Below are positions 13,040 through 24,667 of a DNA stretch of 64,000 bases, in pieces. The notes under the pieces are model-generated. The model was given only the letters and a program-made list of their open reading frames with translations. It did not search any database and was not told the DNA's origin. Source of the DNA: Sepioteuthis lessoniana (Eukaryota; Mollusca; Cephalopoda; Myopsida; Loliginidae); contig OY757904.1 in assembly GCA_963585895.1 (NCBI GenBank), positions 21,582,793-21,646,792 of the forward strand, in the 5' to 3' direction. The position numbers and the translations under genes are program-made. Every line of letters starts with the position of its first letter. Within the stretch, counting starts at the first letter, position 1.

Positions 13040-14480
13040 TTAGGCAAAAAGAAGGCTCTAAGGAACATTGATAAAGGCCAAATTGTTATGATCAGAAGAC
13101 AAAATCAGAGCCTTTCTGAAATTGGCAGTGGTGTGAGGAAGGAAAAAATTCTAATTGCCAACAAGGCATTGGGCAACTAAGACTTATTGATATGATCAAG
13201 TGATTTCCTGCCAATTATAAGCCAACAGAAGGGGCGGAAATTATAAATGGCTTTAATCAAAGTGAGAAAAAAAGGAATGTATCACAATAAATCAAGCATG
13301 GGCAACATTTTTTGAGAAGTGGCCACAGGAGGAGACATCAACTAAAAAAAAAAAAAAAAAAAAAAGTAATTTTATGTTGATGGTACCTCACAATTATTTT
13401 CACTACAGTAGACCAAATGCATAAAAAAATGATTTTCTTCTCTTTAGTAAAAAGATCTTTTCTTTGTAATATTGAAGTTTTGATATGATTTTATCATTGA
13501 TATCAAAGTGATTAATATACATTTTTGTTAATATGGTGTTATGAGTGGATATGCCAGTTTAAGGCTCTTGAATGTTTGGACTGTTGCAGATTGACAATGA
13601 AGCAAGTTGAAAATTATACAGATTGACAATGGCTAATATTTTTCTTTTCTGGACTAGGGTACCCACAATGCAACAGGCAAGGGGGGTTAGTTGAGCATGT
13701 AATAGTTATTCCCTTTTGACATCAGCTTCCTCAAACCTTTTTGAGAGAAAGGGAGAGTGTGTGAGTAAACGAGTGAGAACGAAACAAGACAAACAAAATT
13801 TTAATAAATGTTTTTTTTCCTTGTGAAATTAGATGGGCCATTTAGAAAGCCCTGCAGGCTGCAGTTTGCCCATGGCTGTAATAAATAGGGTCTAAATCTT
13901 TGTCACATATACGTTGTGTAGTTACAGTTCAGTTAGAATAGCCAGGCTAATCAATGCTCATCACCAAAAGCATCAATGGGCATGAGAATATTGAAACTGA
14001 GCTTTGTGTCAATGGAAAGTATTGTTATCCTAGGGAGAAAGGATGGTACAAGGATACACCGTAAGGAAAGAAGCAAGTGAAGGTAGTGTAATAGTTTGGG
14101 TGAAGTTCTGTTGCAAAACACTATCTTATCATCCATATGGATGGTACTTTGTCATATAGCACCTACCTCACAGTATCATGGAAGACAAAGTACATTCCTT
14201 CATAGCAACAGTCTTCTACAATAGCAGTGGCATCTTTTTGCAAAACAATACTCCCTGCCAAATTCCACAAATTGTAAGGGAAATGTTTTCAGGAACATGA
14301 AGTTTTCACTGTATTCTTTTGGCCACAAAATTCTCAATCCTATTGAACACTTATGGGATGTGTTGGACAATAAAGCTCACCCTACAAAGTCCCCAATCAC
14401 TTGCAGCAGTTAAAGGACCTGCTTTTAACATCCTAGCACCAGACCCCAGAGTAAAATTTTAGTTAAGAGTTGTTTTGTGG
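13040..14480 (+). pseudogene. Tc1-like transposon relic
   Basis: Two recognisable transposase islands on the plus strand. The start reads LRNIDKGQIVMIRRQNQSLS (13060-13130), typical of the Tc1/Tc3 N-terminus. The end near 14255-14420 contains VREMFQEHE-like and PNSPDLNPIEHLWDVLDNK-like stretches with frame changes, the third catalytic region of the DDE domain. The roughly 1.1 kb between them is diverged and carries a poly(A) tract near 13347. The element cannot encode a working enzyme. Confidence 0.65.
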
Positions 14481-14872
14481 GTACATGGAGGACCAATACC
14501 ATATCAGGCAGATAGCCATCATATTTTGGCTCATCTGTGTATTACCAAAAACATAAATATAAAATTGTTAGAAATATTACTTGACAAAAAACAAAAATAG
14601 TTTAAAATAAAGAAATAAGTTACATGTAGTAAAAGACACAATAGAAAGAAAACAGAAAAAAAATTAGCAAAGTGAAAAAGAAAACACACATAAAAAAATA
14701 AAAACAACAAAAATTATCATTAGAGTGGTAGTGTCAGGACATTAAAAAAAATTACAAAATCTTACACTGGAGTTATCCACAAAAAAATGATTTGCTTAAA
14801 GAGTCTGCCATATTCATTGTTATAATTGAATCAAGTTGCATAATCTGATTTGATTTTTAGAATGATTTTTAA

Positions 14873-14878
14873 TTTATT
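14873..14878 (-). terminator. Candidate GBA2 polyadenylation signal
   Basis: The first canonical AATAAA on the minus strand after the stop codon, about 310 nt downstream, in AT-rich DNA with no recognisable repeat between. It would give a short 3' UTR. Position and motif only; AATAAA is common in DNA this AT-rich. Confidence 0.45.
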
Positions 14879-15187
14879 TTAAAGTGATTAAAATATTGAC
14901 TGAAATTTATAATTTGTAACCATTACCAGCACGTGACAGCATTCTAAGTATTATATTGAAATAAATTACATTAAATGAAATAAAATAAAAAATAACTTAT
15001 TATTTAAAGTTAAATTTTTTTGGCTAACAAAGGTGTAAGATTTTGTAAGAGATTTTTTTCAGACCCTAACACTGAGTACCGAAAAGAAAAACAGTGATTA
15101 TACACAGATTTTCAAGCTGACTTGAAAAAATGAATTTGATGGTAGATATCACTTTTGTTTCTTTTTGAAGCTTGAATGAATGAATTT

Positions 15188-15406
15188 TCATGAGTTGGAT
15201 GATTGCAAGGTGGAAGTGAACAATTGTGGATGGAATTTAATGAGAGCCCACTGCATTGACCAGATGGCTAAAGGCCGCATATATCCAAGGGAGCGATAAA
15301 CTTTGTCAGTTGTATAAGCTTCGGGTGTTTGGAAGGCCAATCCTAATACTTCCCAGCACATGTGATAGGCACCCCATGCTGTTTGGAAACCTTCTTTACA
15401 AAGACC
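15188..15406 (-). CDS. GBA2: GBA2 last exon with stop codon
   Basis: 72 codons plus TGA. Encodes [20 protein letters not shown], then [20 protein letters not shown] and [15 protein letters not shown], matching human EGFQTAE...[11 protein letters not shown]...SLAYMRPLSIWAMQLAL. The acceptor is TTATTGTAG. After WAL the protein ends with a short tail ([17 protein letters not shown]). This is shorter than the human C-terminal extension, which is known to vary across animals. The phase-0 junction with exon k gives MIQE/GLCKEG. Confidence 0.96.
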   Translation of the reverse strand, partial: GLCKEGFQTAWGAYHMCWEVLGLAFQTPEAYTTDKVYRSLGYMRPLAIWSMQWALIKFHPQLFTSTLQSSNS

Positions 15407-15514
15407 CTACAATAATAAACATATAGGTGTGTAAACATTTACTTTTATCAATGGACAGTTTATGCAAAATATGGTACAAAAATAATTATAGGGAAATTTA
15501 GATATAATTATTTG

Positions 15515-15985
15515 GTTGGTTTGGTTTGTTGGGTTTTATGGCATATCAACCTTTGTAGGTTATTTAACGCCAAATCCATTTTTATGTAAACAATCTGTTC
15601 TATTAAAACGATTCAGTTTAGCATAAGTACACAGTTCAATTGTCAAAAACATTTCCATTTCAAACTATTCAGTTAAGTGTAAATCCAGTTTTAATGTCGA
15701 AAAACAGTTCTATTTCAAATAATTCAGTTAAGCATAAGCACGCAGTTTAAATGTAAGTACGGTTTAAATGTGAAAAAAAATTTCTATTTCAAGCTATTCA
15801 GTTTACTCAAACAATTCAGTTTAGCATAAGTATGCTGTTAGTTCTATTTAACCCATAGATAGGGCCTTATAATCCCCAAAGCTCCAGAATTGAAGCCACA
15901 CTGCCAGATGCGGTTCAGGTTTTTTTTCCAAAACACCTATTTTTTGGGGGAGGATCTTATCATTATGCAGAGGATACTAAGCCAA
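15515..15985 (-). repeat. Family B repeat
   Basis: Starts on the plus strand with the GGTT-rich tail and GGGTTTTATGGCATATCAACC, passes several 55-bp-type subrepeats (AATTCAGTT(A/T)AGCATAAG), and ends in the CCATAGATAGGGCC...TTATGCAGAGG head region. It lies just upstream of the GBA2 last exon, in the intron. Confidence 0.8.
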
Positions 15986-16307
15986 GTTCCACAAATAAGC
16001 TGTAAATAAAAACAAGGGAGAGATAACTGATATACATGCATTTTGTTTTGACATAATATTTACACTGTAAATTCTAAAATCGATAAAAATTCAATATTTT
16101 CTGAAACAGCTAAGTTTTTGAGTAGATACAGGTCTTCTGAGTGCGAAACAAACAAATTAAAAAAAGATTTTCTCAATTTTTTCATGGTGGCACATTTTAT
16201 CTTCATTTGTGTCCACCATAAGTAATTTTTTTTGTTTTTACAGAACTTTATTTTAAAGTTTACTTCATGTACATATATAAAAACTATCTTGAACGCCACT
16301 GCATTAT

Positions 16308-16868
16308 TAATATGTTTGGTTTGGTTTTATGGCATATCAACCAGTGTTGGTTATTTAATGCCAAATTCTGTTTTTACATGTATATCAAATATATGATTTG
16401 TAAACACATTTTATAGATACAACACAAATGATCAAACAGTTCTATTTCTAACAATTCAGTTTAGCATAAGTCAACAAAGTTAAATGGTTTCAAGCATTGC
16501 TATGTATCACTAACAATTCAATTAAATATCAATCATTTGTTTATACACATTTGAATGAACAGTTCTATTTCTAACAATTCAATTTAGCATAAGTCATTTG
16601 TTTGCACTCAGTTTAAATGTCAAACTGTTCTATTTGACCTATAGATAGGACCCTTTCAAGTGTTATAACTCTGTGCCAGAGTGGACCAGGGAACGATGGC
16701 AATGAAGGGGTTCTCCAGATTTTCCAAAGCTCCAGCATTACTGAAACCTCACCTCAGATGATTTAATGTCATATCAGGACACTCATTGGGGAGGGGGTCC
16801 TACCTCTATGTAGATATGCAGTTGGTGTATTCTAGAGCCCCAGCAGACTGGGCTGTGTTATTAATATC
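16308..16868 (-). repeat. Family B repeat
   Basis: Full-length-like copy: GGTTTTATGGCATATCAACC tail, subrepeats, CATAGATAGGACCC, GCCAGAGTGGACC, TCCAGCATTACTG, and a head ending CCCCAGCAGACTGGGC. Confidence 0.85.
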
Positions 16869-16956
16869 AATATTATAATTAACATTTAGCTATACCTTTT
16901 GTTTCTGATATTGTGATAGTAGATAAAAGTATTGAGATTCTGAGCTGCTTGCAAAA

Positions 16957-17945
16957 TTGGTTGGTTGGTTGGTTGGGTTTTATGGCATATCAACCTTTGA
17001 AGGTTATTTAATGCCAAATCCATTTTTACACAATCAGTTCTATTTTAAAAATTTTGTTTAGCATAAGTACACAGTTTATTAAAAACATTTCTATTTTAAG
17101 CTATTCAGTTTAGTCAAACAATTTTAATTTAAATAGTTCAGTTTAGTATAAGTATAGATTTTGTTTACACACAATCAAATGTCAAAACCATTCAATTAAA
17201 AAAAATTCAGTTTAACATAAGTACAGTTTCAATGTCAAAAACAGTTCTATTTCAAATAATTCTGTTTACACTATAGATAACAAAACAGTTCTATTTCAAG
17301 TAATTTAGTTTAGCATAAGTAAGCAGATTAGTTCTATTTAACCCATAGATAGGGCCCTATCAGTTGCTTCCATTCCAGGCCAGAGTGGACTGGGGAGTGA
17401 TGGCAATGAAGGGGTACTCCATATTCACCAAAGCTCCAGCATTATTGGAACCTCACCATCAGATTGTTTAGTATCATATCCAGGACACTCGTTAGGGGTG
17501 GGGTGGGGGTTTACCCCTCTGCAGAGATGCAGTAGGTGTATTCTACAGCCCTAGCTGACTGAGCAATACAGAGTTAAATGTAAAAACAGCTTTATTTCAG
17601 ATAATTCAGTTCAGCATAAGTACACAGTTTAGATGTCAAAACAGTTCTATTTCGAGCAGTTCAGTTTAGCATAAGTATGCAGTTTAAATGTAAAAACAGT
17701 AAACTCTTGAAACCACGTTTTTTTTTCTATTTGATCCATAGATAGGACCCTTATCAGGTGCTACCACTCTGAGAGCAATGGCAATAAAGGAGTACTCCAC
17801 ATTCCCCAAAGCTCCAGCATTGCTGGAACCTCACCATCAGATTGTTTAATGTCATATCCGGGACACTCGTTTGGGAGGTACTCCTCTGTAGAGAAGCAGT
17901 TGGTGTATTTGACAGCCCCAGCCAACTGGGCAAGCTTGTAAAATT
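16957..17945 (-). repeat. Family B dimer
   Basis: Two family B units joined head to tail. The first (16957-17572) begins with the TTGGTTGGTTGG tail. The second (to 17945) lacks the tail and restarts directly with ...GAGTTAAATGTAAAAACAG and subrepeats. The same junction occurs at 55420-56490, so the dimer itself seems to have been copied. Confidence 0.8.
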
Positions 17946-18039
17946 GGAAAAGTGGGAGGAAATGGAATAAATGTTTCATTGTACAATAATTATCATATAA
18001 TATACAAAACAGAAATTTATTTTGTTCTAAAAGAACCAA

Positions 18040-18205
18040 CAAATAGATGCACTTTAAATGTCAAACTGTTCTATTTGACCAATAGATAGGACCCTTTCAG
18101 GTGTTATAACTCTGTGCCAGAGTGGACCAGGGAACGGTGGCAATGAAGGGGTTCTCTGCATTTCCCAAAACTCCAGCATTACTGAAACCTCACCATCAGA
18201 TGATT
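18040..18205 (-). repeat. Family B fragment
   Basis: Short piece from AAATGTCAAACTGTTCTATT through CCAGAGTGGACC to CTCACCATCAGATGATTT. Confidence 0.75.
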
Positions 18206-18591
18206 TTGTAAGTATTGTAAGCCAACTAGTATAGTTCTGATAAAAATAGTTGAATGACACTTGCTCTGGTGATTATAGAAGTTGTTGGAATCGCACAATA
18301 CTGTGTTTCACAAAAACATTTTAATAAAAAATATCAAATCTGGCTTTATAATATTTTTTTTTCAAATTCGCACTGACTTATATAGATAGTAGTCTAGATA
18401 TCATCACTTTATTATATAAGTTGCTAATTGTGTACTTGTCATAAAATTTTCAGTAGCAGGACACATACTGTAACGATTATAGGTGTTAGTTCCCTAAGCT
18501 TCTAAGGAGACAATCATCTGGAGTTTGCATGTTCAATCCTGACTGCAAGCGAGTAACAACACAGGAATACTTAACACTTGTACCCGGTTAA

Positions 18592-20010
18592 TCAGCTACA
18601 GAGCTCAACCAATCAAAACTACTAAAATGCAAGCAAACACTACAAATAGCCACATTTAACGTAAGAACCTTAAATAGAATAGGACAACTACCAGAGCTAA
18701 TCACATCGGCCGAAGAACATAAGATTGACATAATATGCATACAAGAACACAGATACACGCACACCGAAGATATCAAATATCACGAAACTGGCAATGGCTG
18801 GTCGCTCGTCACTGTATCCGCATGGAAAAACTCTGTCAATGCCGCAGTAGGAGGGGTAGGATTACTTATAGGACCTAGAGCATTAAAAACGCTAAATAGC
18901 ATTGAGAAAATACAACCTCGAATGATGGCAGCTACTTTTAACGGCAACCCCAGAGCAACAATCATCTCCTGCTACAGCCCTACCAATGTTAGTGAAGAAA
19001 CTGAACTAGTCACCTTCTACGATGAGCTATCCTCATTAGTGCGTAGCATCCCAAAACACAACATGTTAGTCATTGGCGGAGACATGAATGCCCAAATCGG
19101 GAAAAACGGAAACAACAAATACAGCCTCCACAACACGTCAAATAGGAATGGGCAACATCTAACAGATTTCATGATAGAAAATAGATTAGCATGCCTCAAT
19201 ACAAACTACCAAAAAAGGAAGGGCAAACTATGGACATACACGTATGCAAACAATACTAAAGCTCAGATAGACTACGTCCTTATAAACAAGAAATGGAAAA
19301 ATAGTGCAATGAATTGTGAGGCATACTCCTCTTTCGAGGGTGTGTCCACCGATCACTGAAAAGTCACAGCGAAAATACGGTTAAGCCTACGAAAAAACGC
19401 CAAACGAACAGCGACCACCAAACACTATGACTGGGCCCTATTGAACAACAGAGATATAAGAGATAAATACGTATTAGAATTAAGAAACAGATTCGAAACA
19501 CTACAAGAAAAGACGGAAAAAAGTACACCAAATGACGAATATGAAAATTTCGTCAATGCGCACCTCGAGGCAGCTGCGAAATGCATTCCAACAAAACTCA
19601 AAACTAAATATAGAGTCCCATGGGAAACTTTAGTGGTGAGAGAAAAACGTGCACTAGTGAAAACAGCCTCCAAAAACTATCGAAAAAACCCAACAAACAC
19701 AAATGCCTTAAAACTAAATACGGCACAATATCAATTAGCAGGCATATGTATAAAGGAACAGACAGAATACATTCAAAATCAGATAGATAAGATTAGATAC
19801 TCGGTGGAAGATAGACAATCTAGGATAGCCTGGCAAACAATAAACGAAGTGAGTAGAAGAAAGAACACAGCCAAAGCAAAACTGAAAGCAGCAAACCAAC
19901 AAGAAAGAATAAAACTGTGGAAACAGCACTTCGAAAACTTACTAGGAAACCCACCGAAAATAACACATGAACCAATCACCAGAATAATTAGCAAACAATT
20001 AGACATTAAA
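18592..20010 (+). pseudogene. LINE ORF, 5' half (endonuclease domain), one nonsense codon, reverse transcriptase missing
   Basis: One frame stays open from 18592 to 20082 except for a TGA at 19357-19359. The protein starts as an apurinic-like endonuclease: TLQIATFNVRTL, IICIQEHRYTH, VIGGDMNAQIG, KAQIDYVLIN and STDH, the ordered catalytic motifs of non-LTR retrotransposons. A linker follows, ending in QERIKLWKQHFENLLGNP, which normally precedes the reverse transcriptase. Similarity stops near 20010 and the frame then runs into unrelated AT-rich DNA. Codons look under selection until recently. It lies antisense inside a GBA2 intron, about 145 bp from exon k. Confidence 0.85.
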
Positions 20011-20152
20011 GATATAATATGCATCTCATTTCAAATGATTAAAATAATTTTAGAAAGAAAAAAAGAAAAACAAAATGTTTAAGAATATAAATTGCAGCAA
20101 CATTAACCCAAAAAAGAAGAGAAAATAATTCACCTTTTTATATTATACTTAC

Positions 20153-20344
20153 TTCCTGTATCATGTTAGCTGCAAGTGAATATACAATGCCAACCCAAAA
20201 TTCTTCAGCTTGGCAATTGCTGGTTTCCTTCTTTCGGTCCAGTCGGCCACCATTGATTGCCCCACATGTTCCTCCATTGATTTTCATCACGTTGTGCTCA
20301 AATATAACTTTCAAAACGCTTCTGACTTTGTCAGGAGGAAAAAC
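20153..20344 (-). CDS. GBA2: GBA2 exon k
   Basis: Exactly 64 codons, phase 0 at both ends. Encodes VFPPDKVRSVLKVIFEHNVM, then INGGTCGAINGG, and ends EEFWVGIVYSLAANMIQE. It matches human VFPTQHVVRALQTIFELNV and DEVWVGVVYGLAATMIQEG. The acceptor is CTTTAAAG, weak in pyrimidines, and the donor GTAAGTAT. A TA-flanked mariner ends 75 bp upstream in the intron (20419) and a LINE fragment ends about 145 bp downstream, so the exon is closely hemmed in by transposons. Confidence 0.96.
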
Positions 20345-20418
20345 CTTTAAAGAAAAAAAAACATTAATATTACTGAACATTATGAAAGCAACGTTTAAAG
20401 CAAAGGCAAAGGTCAATA

Positions 20419-21294
20419 CAGGGTGGAATGATAAAATTGTCGCCCTAGAAAAGACGACATGATTTCATTTCCGTTTAATGAAAACTGGTTTTCTTTTTTT
20501 GTAGCAGGTCATCTACTAGTTGGCCAGTTATGTACAAATCCCAAGAGCGATAGGAGCCTTCTATCATGTCTGAAAGTGACACAATGTTCAACGAGTGAGA
20601 TCGAAGATGTGCCGCTGTACAATTCATACTCTCTACCAATCTAAGTTATGACAACAGGACCATTGCAAGCACCCTCAAAATGCAAATCTGGACAGTTCAA
20701 CGCTTGAGGGCACAGCTCAATGCATCGGACGACCCTTTGAAGGTGGTGGAGCGGAAGGGCACATCATGCCACCTCACATCTTCGAAGTTGGCTAGAAAGT
20801 CAACACCAAAGTGTACCTGGATGTGTTAAAGAGTGTGGTGATCCCCTGGTGCAATCAGGTGGCTGGTGGCAGACCCTGGGTGTGGCAGCAGGACTCGGCG
20901 CCAGCCCACAAGTCCAAAGAGACCCAGGCTTGGCTTCAGAAGGAGTGCTACGACTTTCTACCCTTCTCTCACTGGCCCCTCTCCTCCCCCGACCTGAACA
21001 CGCTGGACTACTTTGTTTGATCTTATGTCGAGAACATCACCAACATGACCTCCCACAACACCAAAGCCAGCCTGATCGCTAGTATTTGCCGAGCTCCTGC
21101 CGGCACTTGTGGAAAAGGCATGCTCCCAGTTCTGGATCTGTATCGAGGCGATGATTGAGGCTGAAGGCGGTTACATTGAAGAGATGTCAGCTCTACTACA
21201 TAATCAAGTTAAGAATTGATTTTTTCAATAAAAGTTTTAAAATAAAGCTGTAGTTTTGTTTTCTTTAGGACGATAATTTTATCGTTCCACCCTG
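20419..21294 (+). mobile_element. Mariner/Tc1-type element A with TIRs and TA target duplication
   Basis: TIRs of about 28 bp begin CAGGGTGGAA(T/C)GATAAAATT and are flanked by TA at 20417-20418 and 21295-21296. The plus strand keeps the DDE end of a transposase: WVWQQDSAPAHKSKETQAWL, then HWPLSSPDLNTLDYFV, stopped at 21018-21020, then frame-shifted remains ending EAEGGYIE-like near 21175. The N-terminal half is largely gone (876 bp against about 1.3 kb), so it is dead. GC content is clearly above its surroundings, a sign of recent arrival. Confidence 0.9.
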
Positions 21295-21397
21295 TACAAG
21301 TGGGCACTATTGTTGTCATAAGAATGACTAGAATGAAATTTGAAGACAATGTCAGATTGCCATTAAGACTCCAGCAACTAGTTTTGAATTGTTGATT

Positions 21398-21598
21398 GAC
21401 TGATTTTAATGGCATGTCTACTCATCTAGGGTTATTTTATTCCTAGAAATTAGAGAATCACATTTATTGTACATTTTTTGAGTAGTTGTTTCTTGGAAGT
21501 TTTTTTGAAAACACATGATATAATATTCCTATCTAATATTAATAATAATATAGTTTCAAGTAATTATTTCAATTTAATAATAGTCATTTGTTTGCATA
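21398..21598 (-). repeat. Family B' variant fragment
   Basis: GATTTTAATGGCATGTCTAC, cut here, then GGTTATTTTATTCC and CATTTTTTGAGTAG. The same order recurs at 24668 and 45440. Confidence 0.6.
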
Positions 21599-22410
21599 CA
21601 GGGTGTTAAAGGAAAATTACGAATATTCTAGCATAATACTAAATGACAATTTAAAACAAGATTAATTTTGATTTAAAAAAATAAACAACAAAATAAGAAG
21701 ATAGACACAAAACAGTAAATTTACTCAATATGGCCGCCATTTTTTTCAATTAATGTATCAACACGCCTTTGAAACAATTTACATGCCTTCAAAAATTCTT
21801 CAGACATTTTATTCCATTCCTCCTCAATAACAGTCTTAAGTGAACCAATATTTGGATGGAGAGCTGCATTTGTTTTTGTTTTGTAAAACACCTCATATAG
21901 TGTCATCAAGGGGGTTAAAGTATGGGCTTAAATTGTTTAATTGCTGTCCTCACAGTTTTCTTGTGGACTTTTAATTCATTGGAGTGCTTTCATATCAATA
22001 TTGTGAGGTCCTTCTTAATTGCTGTAGTGAGAGCAGTTAAAAATCCTTCTTTTCATTTTTTTGTTCAATCCTCCACTCCCCTCTTGTATAAAAAGCTCAT
22101 TTTCTGTAAAAAAAATTCTTTGTTTTGTATATGGTAGACAAAGAAACTTTGGCTTGATTTCAGTGTTAAGCAAATCATGGATTCTTTGTTGTTTCTTTTC
22201 TTGCTCACTCACATTGGTCTGAATTTTAATAAAAAATTGCTTGAATAATAGAGTTAACCATGAAAATTTAAATATATCGCGTTTTTTTAAAAATTGGACT
22301 AATCAGACTTGAAAAAATGTTTTCAAAATTATTCTATATTTTGCTTCTTCACCTTGTAGTAAAGGCATGAATCCAATACTCCTTATTCCACATTTTGCTT
22401 CTGCACCCTG
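21599..22410 (-). mobile_element. Mariner/Tc1-type element B with TIRs and TA target duplication
   Basis: Ends CAGGGTG(T/C) facing each other, with TA at 21597-21598 and 22411-22412. The minus strand carries a transposase C-terminus (EEEWNKMSEEFLKACKLFQR, then RVDTLIEKNGGHIE) and, 5' of it, an N-terminal piece (SEQEKKQQRIHDLL). The DDE core between them is missing. At 812 bp it is an internally deleted, inactive copy. It is distinct from element A 300 bp away. Confidence 0.85.
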
Positions 22411-22505
22411 TACTCTAATATAGTTTCTAGTGACTGATAATATTACTTAGTGAACAATTAGAGCTTCAAGTAACAATACTTAATACAAATGATATACAGT
22501 TATAG

Positions 22506-23181
22506 TGTTGTATTTTGACCTTTTGACCCGGCCAAAAATGCCATTCCAAGGTGATACACCAGAAGGAAGTGACACATTCTAGTGGCAGTTATGAGAGGAA
22601 ATCGCGTGGGCGGAAATTGGCTGATGAAATGGGACAAGGTAAAAAATTCCCATGGTACACTCATAGACTGACGCACCGGAAGAGAGTGACCTGTGAACTG
22701 TATGACAGTTATTTCCACTTGATGACGATCAAACATGCGATTTCAAAGATTGAGTGGGCGTTAAACTTTTATATAAGTCAGTCAAGACAGTTGAGTTGAA
22801 GATCGGACAGAGTTATAGAGGAGATGTGGTAAGGAAAGCCACGCCCGGCCGAAGGGGCCCTCGGGAACCCCGATGGAGTTTGGGGACCAGAGAAGTTGCT
22901 GATAAGATGCAGTAAAGAAAGCCAGCACCCAGCAGAGTGAACCCCAGGGCCTCCGGTTGAGCATCAGGAGAACAAGAAAGATACAACGTTGACGGCCATG
23001 GGAGTGGGGGTCAAAATGTTACAGTTTATGTTCGGTCACCAGCTCCCTCTCACACGCAAACCTTGAATAACCTTTTCGAACCCTTGCAATAAAGTGAGAG
23101 GTACATATATTTTCTAAAGAAGTCTTCCTGCATCTGTTTAATTATTGTGTCGTTATGATACAGCATATGAGTATATAACAA
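22506..23181 (+). mobile_element. Solo LTR inserted in an older repeat
   Basis: Begins TGTTGTATTTTG and ends near GTATATAACA, flanked by TATAG at 22501-22505 and 23182-23186 (5-bp target duplication; one extra A at the right end). It contains a TATA-like TTTTATATAAG near 22769 and a polyadenylation signal AATAAA at 23088-23093. The flanks are two halves of a family B' repeat. No internal coding region remains. GC is higher than the surroundings. A related LTR lies at about 34255. Confidence 0.75.
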
Positions 23182-23186
23182 TATAG

Positions 23187-23455
23187 CTTTAAATATTCCT
23201 ATCAAATATAAATTATTTTTAAACAGATCTATTTGACACATAAATGGGATCCTAACAGGTACTACCACTCCAGATCAGAGTGAATCTTGGAGTAATAGCA
23301 ATGAAAGAGCACTCCACACTTTTCAAATCTGGATTGTCACCATTAGATGCAATTTAGTGTCATACCAAGAATGCTCAATTTTTTGTTGGGGTGGGTTCTT
23401 ACACTTCTGCAGAGGGGAGCAGTCAGTATATTCTAAGCCCTGTTGACAGAGCTGT
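23187..23455 (-). repeat. Family B' repeat, right half
   Basis: Continues the repeat broken by the LTR: AAACAGATCTATTTGAC, CCAGATCAGAGTGAA, TGCAGAGGGGAGCAG. Confidence 0.7.
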
Positions 23456-23920
23456 TTTTTTAAATAGAGAATTGTCTTTCTCTTAGACTGGCTGCCCACC
23501 AAGTCTGTCCTACTGTTTTACCTATTGTTGGGAATGTTAACTTTATAGCTTGATGATAAGTATCATTCATAAAACAGACAAGTGTCAGCTTTACAATTAA
23601 TAAGTTTTTACTGCTGACATCAGTAAACTGAGACTTTATCAGACAGTGAGTAAATATTTCTTCAAGAAATTTAAATGAAAAAGCAACTAAAATACAGTTG
23701 GCAACTCCATTTTTATCCCCAAATCAAACAAAGTGTGAAAGGTCAAAGATGCAGAGTGTTGACAGGTCTAAGATGATGAAGTGAAACTGTCAAAAAGAAA
23801 CAGAAGCAAAATACCAAAAGGACAAGGAATGAACTGGAAGAAATAAAAAAAAACAAAACAAAACATTATGGGAATGTTTAATGATATTTAATGAGTATCT
23901 ATAGACAGAAATGAACTTAC

Positions 23921-24030
23921 AGAGTCATCAGTAATTCCAGATGCCTTCATAAACCACTGGCCCATTAACTGAGCTGCCATGATACTGTCATGGTAAGGAG
24001 CTGTACTGCTGTCATAGTTGTAATAGTGAC
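23921..24030 (-). CDS. GBA2: GBA2 exon j
   Basis: Encodes HYYNYDSSTAPYHDSIMAAQ followed by LMGQWFMKASGITDDS. It matches human GRYYNYDSSS...VMSDQCAGQWFLKACGL, a strongly conserved substrate-pocket region of GH116. The acceptor is AATTTCAG and the donor GTAAGTTC. It starts with a split Gly codon and ends in phase 0. Confidence 0.96.
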
Positions 24031-24284
24031 CTGAAATTACAATTTAAGAATAACTAAAGAGAGGATTTTGTAGAAAAACATTAAAGATCTTTAGTTTATT
24101 CACACACTTGGTTGTGTAAAAGTCAAGTCTAACTTTTTAGGTTAACATTCATAAAGACATTTTCTTGCAAGTAAAAAATCAGTGAATTCTGGTATTAACT
24201 TATATCAAGTGTAATACTTGTCTGGGATTTTTCCTTGCTGTTGATACCATATAATCTACTACAACCCATGAAGAGGAGATGGGG

Positions 24285-24480
24285 TACTGCTAAGTATATA
24301 TTTACCCAACCCCTCAGCAATGAGCAGAATGTAACACAAGAACAGAGTTTAACAAGTTTAAATTCAGAGTTTTCCTTCTCCAATACTGGTTGTCATACCT
24401 AGGATAAAGAGCTCAGTCTATTCTACTATTTATCTAGTTGGAGGGAGAATAGTTGATGGCATACTTTTCCTAAGGGTATT
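24285..24480 (-). repeat. SINE family C fragment
   Basis: Minus-strand copy: CCCAACCCCTCAGC, AGAATGTAACAC, AAATTCAGAGTTTTCC, ACTGGTTGTCATACC, TTTATCTAGTTGGAGGGAG. Confidence 0.65.
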
Positions 24481-24667
24481 AGCGCTATGTGGAATGCAAA
24501 CAGCCTTGTTCCGGTTAAACTCAGGGTTGCCATGTCTATTTCCTACATCTATAACCGAGATACAAAAAGAACCAAGTAACCCTCATTCACTTGAGAGATG
24601 CAATGTAGGAGAATTAATCAGAACACTTATAATCAAACAGATCATTGGAAACATTGATCTAATATTG

